Program-made: the position numbers and the translations under genes
Part shown: positions 15,541-21,643 of the stretch, piece after piece
How the letters are laid out: each line of letters starts with the position of its first letter
Position numbering within the stretch: the first letter of the stretch is position 1
Assembly: GCA_001790315.1 (NCBI GenBank)
Contig: MGCE01000126.1
Location: 1,056 to 22,698, forward strand
From: Candidatus Rokubacteria bacterium RIFCSPLOWO2_02_FULL_72_37
Lineage (GTDB): Bacteria > Methylomirabilota > Methylomirabilia > Rokubacteriales > CSP1-6
Direction: 5' to 3'
DNA length: 21,643 nucleotides
Notes under the pieces: model-generated
Told to the model about the DNA's origin: nothing
Seen by the model: only the letters and a program-made list of their open reading frames with translations
The model's database searches: none

Positions 15541-16463
15541 TGGCGCAACTACCCCTCGTGGATCCAGAGACCCTCCCGGCGCTCCGCCCGCGGTGGTACG
15601 CGCACGAGTGGAATCGGGCCGTGGTCTACCGCGCGGGGGCGCGGGTGCTGGGCGCGCTGCCGCGCACCGCGCGGCTCGGTCTGGCCCGGGCCGTGGCCGC
15701 CCGGGTCCGGTTTCCGGCGGAGCGGGCCGCGGTCCACGCGAACCTCGCACGCATCGCGCCGGGGGCGAGCCTCCGAGAGCGCGAGGCCCTGGTCGGCGCC
15801 CTGTTCGGCTGCTTCGCGATGTGCTTCGCCGATCTCGTCAGCACGAACCGCACGGAGCCGCGCCCGGACCGGCTGCTGGCCGCGGTCGAAGGGCGCGAGC
15901 ACCTGAGCGCCGCCGCCGGGGACGGACGCGGGCTGATCCTGCTGACGGCGCACCTCGGAAACTGGGAGCTCGCCGGGCGGCTGCTCGCCCTCGGCGAAGG
16001 CGTGCCGACGTGGGTGGTCGTCGCGGAGGAACCCGACCCGGAAATCGAGCGTTTTCTGCGTGGAGGTCCCGCGCCGGTGCGTTTCGTCACGCGCAGCCAG
16101 CCCACCGCGAGCGTGAACCTGCTGGCGGCGCTCCGTCGACGGGAGGCCGTCGCGATGCAGGGCGACCGAGCCCTCGGCACCCGCGGCGACGTCGCCGTGT
16201 CGTTCTTCGGCGAGCCCGCTCCGTTCCCCCTGGGGCCCTTCGTTCTCGCGCGCGCGGCCGCCGCGCCGCTCCTGCCCGCGTTCTGCGTGCTCGAGCCCGA
16301 TCACCGCTACCGGATCACGGTGGGCCCTCCGATCCGGGTTGCCGCCGGCGGCGAGCGGCGCGCGCTGGCGACCTGGGTCGAGGTGCTCGAGACCGCGGTG
16401 CGGCGGCACCCCGAGCAGTGGTTCAATTTCTACGACGTGTGGCATGGCCCGACCCCGGGTTGA
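15540..16463 (+). CDS. LpxL/HtrB-like lysophospholipid acyltransferase
   Basis: A 307-residue member of the LPLAT family whose classical members add the secondary acyl chains of lipid A at the inner membrane, using acyl-ACP. The catalytic HX4E motif is AHLGNWE (His138, Glu143), and the second block is MQGDRALGTRGDVAVSFFGEPAPFPLGPF. LLPAFCVLEPDHRY and the closing EQWFNFYDVW match the C-terminal strands of the family. ATG 15540 overlaps the previous stop; a GTG one codon upstream is also possible. It overlaps the following ketosynthase by 20 bases. Its placement in a KS/ACP operon suggests it moves the product of this pathway from the ACP onto a lipid or sugar rather than acting on standard lipid A. 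Homologues of this kind occur in aryl-polyene loci. Confidence 0.88.
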   Translation: MAQLPLVDPETLPALRPRWYAHEWNRAVVYRAGARVLGALPRTARLGLARAVAARVRFPAERAAVHANLARIAPGASLREREALVGALFGCFAMCFADLVSTNRTEPRPDRLLAAVEGREHLSAAAGDGRGLILLTAHLGNWELAGRLLALGEGVPTWVVVAEEPDPEIERFLRGGPAPVRFVTRSQPTASVNLLAALRRREAVAMQGDRALGTRGDVAVSFFGEPAPFPLGPFVLARAAAAPLLPAFCVLEPDHRYRITVGPPIRVAAGGERRALATWVEVLETAVRRHPEQWFNFYDVWHGPTPG

Positions 16464-17628
16464 GCCGGTCGCGATCCTGGCCGCGGGCGCCGTCACGCCG
16501 CTGGGCCCCGACGTCGACGCGTTCTGGTCCGGGCTCGTGACCGGCGCCGACGGCATCTCACGGATCGAGCGGTTCCCCGTGGATGACCTGCGCGTCGGCC
16601 GCGGCGGCGAGATCAAGAAGCTGCGGGCGGCCCGTCGCGATGCGCCGCGTCGGGGCTGTCGCGCCACACAGCTCCTCCTGGCGGCGGCGGAGGACCTGCT
16701 GGCGCGCGTGGCGCCAGGCGTGGCGCCGGTGCGGCTCGGGGTGGTGCTGGGCACGGCGCTCGGCGGTGTCGAGGAGCTCGAGCGCGCGCTCGGGCCGGAT
16801 GGCCGGCTGCGCCACGCCGCCGGCGGACTCTACGACGCCCCCGCTCATGCGCTCGCGCGAAGGCTCGACGCGCGCGGGCCCGTGCTCACCGTCTCGACCG
16901 CGTGCGCCTCGGGCGCGACCGCGCTCGGCGTCGGCGCCGATCTGCTGCGCGCCGGTGCGGTGGATGCCGTGGTCGCGGGCGGCTACGACACACTGTGCCG
17001 CTTCGTGATGCGCGGCTTCGACGCCCTTCGCTCGCTCACCCGCGACAGGATCCGGCCCTTCGACCGGCGGCGCAGCGGCCTGCTGCTCGGCGAGGGCGCG
17101 GCGCTGGTGCTCATGACGCGCGAGCGCGACGCGCGGAGCCCGCGCCTCGGACGGCTGCTCGGTCACGCGAGCACGAGCGACGGCACGCACGTCGCCGCGC
17201 CCGACCCGCATGGCCGGGGCCTCGAGCTGGCGCTGCGGGCGGCGCTGGCCGAGAGCGGGGTGGCGCCCGCGGACGTGGACTTCGTGAGCACGCATGGCAC
17301 CGGCACCCAGCTCAACGATCGCGTCGAGACCGAGGTGCTCAAGCGGGTGCTCGGCCGGCGGGCCGGGGAGGTGCCGGTCAACTCGATCAAGTCCGGACTC
17401 GGTCACACCATGGGCGCGGCGGCGGCGCTCGAGGCGATCATGTGCCTGCTCGCCTCGCGCGAGGGCGTGGTGCCCGCGACGCTGGGTCTCGAAGAGCGCG
17501 ACCCGGCGTGCGACCTCGACTGCGTCGCGGGAGCACCGCGCCCGGTGCGGCCGGGGGTGAGCGTCTCCACGTCGCTCGGCTTCGGCGGATGCAACGCGGC
17601 GCTTGTCCTCGAGGGCGTCTCGTCGTGA
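16444..17628 (+). CDS. Beta-ketoacyl-ACP synthase (FabF-like KS), first copy
   Basis: A 394-residue condensing enzyme of the thiolase fold. All catalytic elements are present: nucleophile Cys154 in TVSTACASGATALG, His284 in STHGTGTQLND, Lys316 in NSIKSGLGH and His321, with the C-terminal GFGGCNAALVL strand. It would extend an ACP-bound chain by decarboxylative condensation. The start at 16444 matches the family N-terminus (EPVAILAAGAVTPLG) and lies inside the acyltransferase gene. The gene ends in a GTGA overlap with a truncated KS-like protein, so the two may form a heterodimer, as KS and chain-length factor do. Confidence 0.93.
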   Translation: MARPRVEPVAILAAGAVTPLGPDVDAFWSGLVTGADGISRIERFPVDDLRVGRGGEIKKLRAARRDAPRRGCRATQLLLAAAEDLLARVAPGVAPVRLGVVLGTALGGVEELERALGPDGRLRHAAGGLYDAPAHALARRLDARGPVLTVSTACASGATALGVGADLLRAGAVDAVVAGGYDTLCRFVMRGFDALRSLTRDRIRPFDRRRSGLLLGEGAALVLMTRERDARSPRLGRLLGHASTSDGTHVAAPDPHGRGLELALRAALAESGVAPADVDFVSTHGTGTQLNDRVETEVLKRVLGRRAGEVPVNSIKSGLGHTMGAAAALEAIMCLLASREGVVPATLGLEERDPACDLDCVAGAPRPVRPGVSVSTSLGFGGCNAALVLEGVSS

Positions 17629-18455
17629 GCGCTCTGGCTGCGCCGGCGCGGCCCACGGCCGTGGCGACGGGCACGCGGGTGGCCGCCGTGGGCCTGTTGA
17701 CGGGGTGGGGAGAGGGGCCTGACGCCTTGCCGGCCGACGCGATGCGCGCCGCCGCCGGACGGGACGTGATCACGCTCGCGCCGCCGGCGCTCCGGAGCGA
17801 GCGCTTCCGGCGCGCGACGCGCGAGTGCCTCCTCGGGGTCGCGGCCGTGGAGGCGCTCCTGCGGGCGGCGGCGCTCGGGCGTGACGACGTTCGCGGGTCG
17901 GAGACGGCCCTCGTCTACGTCACGACGGCGGCGTACGGGGCGTCGAACGTCGCCTTCGTCGAGGCCACGGCCGGTGGCACGCTGCACTTCCCGTACACCG
18001 CGCCGAGCGCGGTGCCGGCCGAGGTGGCGATCGAGTTCGGTCTGACCGGACCGTACCTCATCCTGCTCGGCGGCCCGGCGGCCGCGATCGACGCGCTCTG
18101 GCAGGCGACGCGCCTGCTGGAGGGCCGCGGCTGCGAGCGCGTGCTGGTGCTGGCGGTCGAGACCTTCGCGGAGTGCGAGGGGCTCTGGCTCCGCGGGCGC
18201 CGGCTCGTGCGGGGACCACTCGTCGAGGCCGCGGCATGCGCGCTGCTGGTCCCGGGCGGGTTCGCGGCGACGTACACGGCGCCCGCGGAGCCAGCGCCGC
18301 TCGAGACGCTCGCCCGCCGGCGCGCCGGGGAGACGCTCGCGTGCGGGCCGCTCGTGGCGCTCGCCCTGTCGGGGCAGATGCGGGCGCGCGGCCCGCTCGC
18401 GCTGAGCGGGCGGTGGCGGGGGCGGCGCGCCGGCCTCGCCTGGACGGCCGCCTAG
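17625..18455 (+). CDS. Truncated, active-site-less ketosynthase-like protein
   Basis: A 276-residue protein that follows the N-terminal half of the KS fold: TRVAAVGLLTGWGEG, ALVYVTTAAYGASNVAFVE, PSAVPAEVAIEFGLTGPYLILLGG, RVLVLAVETFAECEG and EAAACALLVPGG. At the nucleophile elbow the sequence is LLGGPAAAIDAL (about 147-158), with no Cys. The protein then ends without the C-terminal half that carries the catalytic histidines. It cannot be a condensing enzyme by itself. Known parallels are chain-length factors and the short KS-like partner ApeC of aryl-polyene synthesis. It is start-stop coupled to the intact KS before it, which supports a structural partner role. Confidence 0.75.
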   Translation: MSALAAPARPTAVATGTRVAAVGLLTGWGEGPDALPADAMRAAAGRDVITLAPPALRSERFRRATRECLLGVAAVEALLRAAALGRDDVRGSETALVYVTTAAYGASNVAFVEATAGGTLHFPYTAPSAVPAEVAIEFGLTGPYLILLGGPAAAIDALWQATRLLEGRGCERVLVLAVETFAECEGLWLRGRRLVRGPLVEAAACALLVPGGFAATYTAPAEPAPLETLARRRAGETLACGPLVALALSGQMRARGPLALSGRWRGRRAGLAWTAA

Positions 18456-18462
18456 GAGGCGC

Positions 18463-18738
18463 ATGGAACCGAAGGAGATCCTGGACGAGCTCAGGACGAT
18501 CCTCGTGACGCGGCTCAAGTTCGATCCGCGCCGCGCCGCGGACGTGGTGCTGGAGACGCCGCTGCCGAAGGGCGTCGAGGGCTCGATCGGACTCGATTCC
18601 CTCGATTTCATCGAGCTGTCGATCGCCATCGAGGAGCGCTTCGGGATCGCGATGGACGAGGCACAGGACCTCGCGCCGCACTTCGCGTCCCTCGACACGC
18701 TGTGCCGGTATATCGCAGAGCGCATGGCCGCTCCATGA
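18463..18738 (+). CDS. Acyl carrier protein
   Basis: An acidic four-helix carrier of 91 residues. The 4'-phosphopantetheine site is Ser46 in GLDSLDFIEL. The sequence differs from the usual primary-metabolism motif (DSLD in place of DSLD/DSLDTVEL with V/M), and the region before it is longer, as in secondary type II carriers. AGGAGG stands six bases before the ATG, the clearest ribosome binding site of the operon, which fits the need for a high level of carrier. It overlaps the following KS by ATGA. It is likely activated by the AcpS encoded earlier in the window. Confidence 0.92.
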   Translation: MEPKEILDELRTILVTRLKFDPRRAADVVLETPLPKGVEGSIGLDSLDFIELSIAIEERFGIAMDEAQDLAPHFASLDTLCRYIAERMAAP

Positions 18739-19910
18739 CGCCACCCGTCGCGGTGACCGGGCTCGGCGTGGTGAGTCCGTTCGGCGCCGGGGTGAAAGCG
18801 TACTGGGACGGGCTCGCCGCCGGGGCCTGCGCCATCCGGCCGGCGACGCTCATCGAGACCGAGGGCTTCCGCTGCCGCCTCGCGGCGGAGGTGCCGGACG
18901 GCGTGGGAGGGTCCGTGCGCCGCTCGCGCGCCGACCGGTTCGCGCTCGCCGCCGCCCGCGAAGCGCTCGACGACGCGGGCGTGGGTCGCCGCGAGCGTGC
19001 CGAGGCGGCGCTCGTCGTGGGGGCCGTGGGCGGGGGTATGCTCGAGGCCGAGGCGTGGTACTGGGAACGGCACCGGCGGCCGACTCGCGCGCCGGCCGTT
19101 CTGCGCTCGACCTTCCCCTCGTCGCACGCCGAGGCGCTCGGCAGCGTGCTCGGTCTCGGCGGTCCACGGGAGACGTGCGTGGCGGCCTGCAGCTCCGGCG
19201 CGGCGGCGCTCGCGCTCGCGGCCGATCTCGTCGCCGACGGGGTGGCGCCCCTCGCCCTCGCGGGCGGCGTCGACGCGCTCACCCGCATCTGCTTCATGGG
19301 CTTCAACGCGCTCAAGCTCCTCGACCCGGATCCGTGCCGCCCCTTCGACCGCGCCCGCCGTGGCATGTCCATCGGCGAGGGCGCGGCCTTCCTGGTGCTC
19401 GAGCGCGCCGACCGCGCCCGTGCGCGCGGAGCGCGCGTCTGGGCCGAGCTGGCCGGCGCCGGGATGACGACGGACGCCTACCACGTGACCGCACCTCACC
19501 CGGACGGCGAGGGCATGAGCCGGGCGATGCGCGGCGCCCTGGACGCCGCGGGCGTGTCCCCCTCCGCGGTCGGGTACGCGAACGCCCATGGGACCGCGAC
19601 GCCACAGAACGACCGGATCGAGGCGCGCGCGATCCGCGCGGTGTTCGGCGAAGGACGGTTGCTCGTCAGCTCGAGCAAGTCCATGATCGGCCACACGATG
19701 GCGGCGGCCGGCGCGCTCGAGGCGGTCGCCACCGTGCTGGCGCTGGTGCGCGAGCTGATCCCGCCGACCGTCCACCTGGAAGCACCGGATCCCGACGTTG
19801 CCTTCGATTGCGTGCCGTGCACCGCGCGCGAGGTCGCGGTCGAGCACGCGATCTCGAACTCGTTCGGTTTCGGCGGCCAGAACGTGACGTTGGTCTTCCG
19901 CCGGGCATGA
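18735..19910 (+). CDS. Beta-ketoacyl-ACP synthase (FabF-like KS), second copy
   Basis: This intact condensing enzyme has 391 residues: Cys152 in CVAACSSGAAAL, His285 in NAHGTATPQND, Lys315 in SSKSMIGH and His320, with NSFGFGGQNVTLVF at the C-terminus. It is clearly diverged from the first copy (the residue before the nucleophile and many loops differ), so it is not a recent duplication and probably handles another chain or another step. The start overlaps the ACP stop, and its own stop overlaps the next gene, both as ATGA. In related type II loci one KS makes the starter or first elongation and another, paired with a KS-like partner, elongates. Confidence 0.93.
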   Translation: MTPPVAVTGLGVVSPFGAGVKAYWDGLAAGACAIRPATLIETEGFRCRLAAEVPDGVGGSVRRSRADRFALAAAREALDDAGVGRRERAEAALVVGAVGGGMLEAEAWYWERHRRPTRAPAVLRSTFPSSHAEALGSVLGLGGPRETCVAACSSGAAALALAADLVADGVAPLALAGGVDALTRICFMGFNALKLLDPDPCRPFDRARRGMSIGEGAAFLVLERADRARARGARVWAELAGAGMTTDAYHVTAPHPDGEGMSRAMRGALDAAGVSPSAVGYANAHGTATPQNDRIEARAIRAVFGEGRLLVSSSKSMIGHTMAAAGALEAVATVLALVRELIPPTVHLEAPDPDVAFDCVPCTAREVAVEHAISNSFGFGGQNVTLVFRRA

Positions 19911-20941
19911 GACGCGTGGCGGTGACGGGCGTGGGCGTGCTCACCGGCGCGGTCGCCGGCGGCGCGGACGCGGTCCGGGGGCTCCTCGCGGAGGGGGCGG
20001 CTCGTGCCGGCGCGCGGGCGCCCGGCGAGATCCCGGCGTCGACGCTCACCGCCCTGTTCGATGACGATGACGCGCGGCGCCTCTCGCGCGCCTGTCAGCT
20101 CGCCGTGGGCGCGGCGCGGCTCGCGGTCGGCGACGCCGGTCTGGTACCGGGAGCCGACCTCGGGGTCGTGGTCGGTACCGAGTTCGGCGACCTGCGCTCG
20201 ACCATCGAGTTCGTCGACGGCTACCTGGGGCGGGGGCCCGGGGGGCTGTCGGCGCTCCTGTTCCCGAACACCGTGATGAACACGATGGCAGCGACGACCG
20301 CGATCGCAGTGCGCGCGCGGGGGCTCTCGCTCACGCTCAACGCGCCGACGGTCGCGGGCGAGCTGGCGGTGGCGCGCGCCGCGTCGGCGGTGCGCGCCGG
20401 GCGCGTCGAGGCGGTGCTCGCGGGTGGCGTGGACCAGCTCGATCCGGTCCTGCTCGAGGCGCTGGCCGAGCTCGGCGACGGCGGGGACGCACGGAGCGAG
20501 GGCGCCGGATTCGTGGTGCTCGAGCCACTCGAGATCGCGCGCGCGCGGGGCGCGCGCATCCTGGGAGAGATCGTCGGCAGCGCGTGGCGAGCGCTGGCGG
20601 CGCGCCCGCACGGCGTCGGGCGGAGGGCCGCGAGGGCGAGCGCGATCGACGCGGCACTCGGGCAGGCCCGTGTCGCCCCCGCGGCGGTCGGCAGCGTCCA
20701 GGTCTCAGGGGCGGGCGACGTCGCCCGGGACCGCTGGGAGCGGACACTCGTCGAGCGGGCGCTGGGCACCCATCGGCCGCGCGTCGGGATGCTCGCGCCG
20801 CTGCTCGGGCGCCACTCGGGCGTCGCCGCGGTCGCCGTCGCCGCGGCCGCGATGGACGCGACGGCTTCCGGCGCCCCTGCGCTCGTCAACGCGGTGGCGC
20901 GCGGCGGCACTCACGTCTGCCTGGTCGTGGCCGGCCCGTGA
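19907..20941 (+). CDS. Ketosynthase-like protein lacking catalytic residues (chain-length-factor-like)
   Basis: A 344-residue protein with the KS fold outline: RRVAVTGVGVLTG at the start, VVVGTEFGDLRSTIEFVDGYLGRGP, NTVMNTMAATTAIAVRARG, AVLAGGVDQLDPVLLEAL and GAGFVVLEPLEIARARGARI. The nucleophile position is NAPTVAGELAV (about Thr148 where KS has Cys). The HGT motif is replaced by VQVSGAGDVA, and the Lys-GH motif by PLLGRHSG. It is about 60 residues shorter than a KS. This pattern matches chain-length factors, which dimerise with an active KS and shape the product tunnel. It is coupled to the second KS (ATGA) and to the glycosyltransferase after it (GTGA). Confidence 0.78.
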   Translation: MRRVAVTGVGVLTGAVAGGADAVRGLLAEGAARAGARAPGEIPASTLTALFDDDDARRLSRACQLAVGAARLAVGDAGLVPGADLGVVVGTEFGDLRSTIEFVDGYLGRGPGGLSALLFPNTVMNTMAATTAIAVRARGLSLTLNAPTVAGELAVARAASAVRAGRVEAVLAGGVDQLDPVLLEALAELGDGGDARSEGAGFVVLEPLEIARARGARILGEIVGSAWRALAARPHGVGRRAARASAIDAALGQARVAPAAVGSVQVSGAGDVARDRWERTLVERALGTHRPRVGMLAPLLGRHSGVAAVAVAAAAMDATASGAPALVNAVARGGTHVCLVVAGP

Positions 20942-21643
20942 CCGCGCTCATCGTGATCCCGGTCTTCGACGAGGCCGCGACGCTCGGCGACGTGGTCAGG
21001 GCGGCGCGCGCGGTCGCGCCCGTCCTGGTCGTGGACGACGGCTCGGCGGACGGCAGCGCCGTGGTGGCCCGCCGCGCGGGCGCCGAGATCATCCGGCACC
21101 CGCGGCGTCTCGGCAAAGGACAGGCGATCCGTACCGGCATCGCCGCTGCGCGCGCCCGCGGCGCCTCCCTGGTCGTCACGCTCGACGGTGACGGACAGCA
21201 CGATCCGCGCGACCTCGACGCGCTGCTGGAGGCCGCCCGCGCGACGCCGCGCGCGATCATCGTCGGCAGCCGCCTCGCCGACGCGGCCCGGCTGCCGGTC
21301 GACCGCCTGAACGCGATCCGCGTCGCCGGCTTCTTCGCGAGCTGGGCCAGTGGGCTCGAGCTCGGGGACACGCAGTCCGGTTACCGCGTCTATCCGCTCG
21401 CGTTGTTCGACGATGTGGGCACGCGGCGGGGCGGGTTCGTCTTCGAGACCGAGGTGCTCGTCGCCGCGCTCGCCCGGGGCTGGCGCGTGCGCGAGGTGCC
21501 GATCCGCATGATCCCGCATGCCACGCGGCGCAGCCGCGTGCGGCCGTTCGGTGACGGCGCGGCGATCGGCGCGTACCTCGCGGGACGGGTGATGGCGCGC
21601 TGGGCGGCGGAGGCGCGGGCGGCCGGTCAGGAGCTGGCGGCAG
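20938..21643 (+). CDS. Family 2 glycosyltransferase (3' end outside window)
   Basis: The frame is open from GTG at 20938 to the last base, so at least 235 residues are encoded and the C-terminus is missing. The GT-A nucleotide-sugar domain is plain: TALIVIPVFDEAATL at the start, VVDDGSADGS (31-40), RLGKGQAIRTGI and the metal-binding TLDGDGQHDP (81-90, DxD), then VGSRLAD, DTQSGYRVYP and FVFETEVL. This resembles polyprenyl-phosphate/dolichyl-phosphate mannose synthase-type enzymes. It starts in the stop codon of the preceding KS-like gene. In this setting it may glycosylate the lipid product or its carrier. GT2 enzymes occur in aryl-polyene clusters. Confidence 0.9.
   Translation, partial: MTALIVIPVFDEAATLGDVVRAARAVAPVLVVDDGSADGSAVVARRAGAEIIRHPRRLGKGQAIRTGIAAARARGASLVVTLDGDGQHDPRDLDALLEAARATPRAIIVGSRLADAARLPVDRLNAIRVAGFFASWASGLELGDTQSGYRVYPLALFDDVGTRRGGFVFETEVLVAALARGWRVREVPIRMIPHATRRSRVRPFGDGAAIGAYLAGRVMARWAAEARAAGQELAA

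Noticed and set aside
16444..19910. Recent duplication of the two intact KS genes
   Set aside because: The proteins share only family motifs; loops and nucleophile context differ, so they are old paralogues.

Overview
The window is a very GC-rich, densely coded stretch of a bacterial chromosome. A periplasm/outer-membrane lifestyle is indicated by a TonB-type C-terminal domain, two lipoproteins and an LpxL/HtrB-like acyltransferase, so the host is Gram-negative. No rRNA, tRNA, CRISPR array, insertion sequence or prophage gene was seen. The organism cannot be fixed from the sequence alone. Base composition, gene order and an intergenic repeat containing GAGCCGAGCGGTGAAATG remind me of uncultured Rokubacteria/Methylomirabilota; this is an inference from memory, not a database match.

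Left part (about 1-13,100): a run of housekeeping genes, all on the + strand and mostly overlapping or within a few bases of each other. It holds the tail of a TonB-family protein, argS (arginyl-tRNA synthetase with an altered HIGH motif), a tandem intergenic repeat that supplies the apparent start codon of a SPOR-domain membrane protein, hpt, ftsH, folP, glmM, acpS, a lipoprotein resembling N-formylglutamate amidohydrolases, nnr (NAD(P)HX repair), tsaE (tRNA t6A), a ketopantoate-reductase-like gene, radC and a VOC-fold gene. The orders ftsH-folP-glmM and nnr-tsaE are widely conserved in bacteria and support the calls.

Middle (13,100-14,750): two minus-strand genes, a small unknown 80-residue protein and a pyrD-like dihydroorotate dehydrogenase. 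They are separated by about 330 bp of non-coding DNA that contains three adjacent DnaA-box-like 9-mers, one of them a perfect TTATCCACA. Between pyrD and the next gene is a 74-bp divergent promoter region whose -35/-10 spacer is filled by a perfect 6-bp inverted repeat.

Right part (14,749 to the window end): a tightly coupled + strand operon that looks like a lipid/polyketide biosynthetic locus and continues past the edge. It encodes a possible papain-like lipoprotein, an LpxL-like acyltransferase, a complete ketosynthase, a truncated ketosynthase-like protein without catalytic residues, an acyl carrier protein, a second complete ketosynthase, a second active-site-less ketosynthase-like protein, and a family-2 glycosyltransferase. 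Two KS/KS-like pairs around one ACP, with an acyltransferase and a glycosyltransferase, resemble the parts list of aryl-polyene, flexirubin and related type II systems. Ketoreductase, dehydratase, thioesterase and exporter genes are not inside the window. This locus is the best candidate for an undescribed system.
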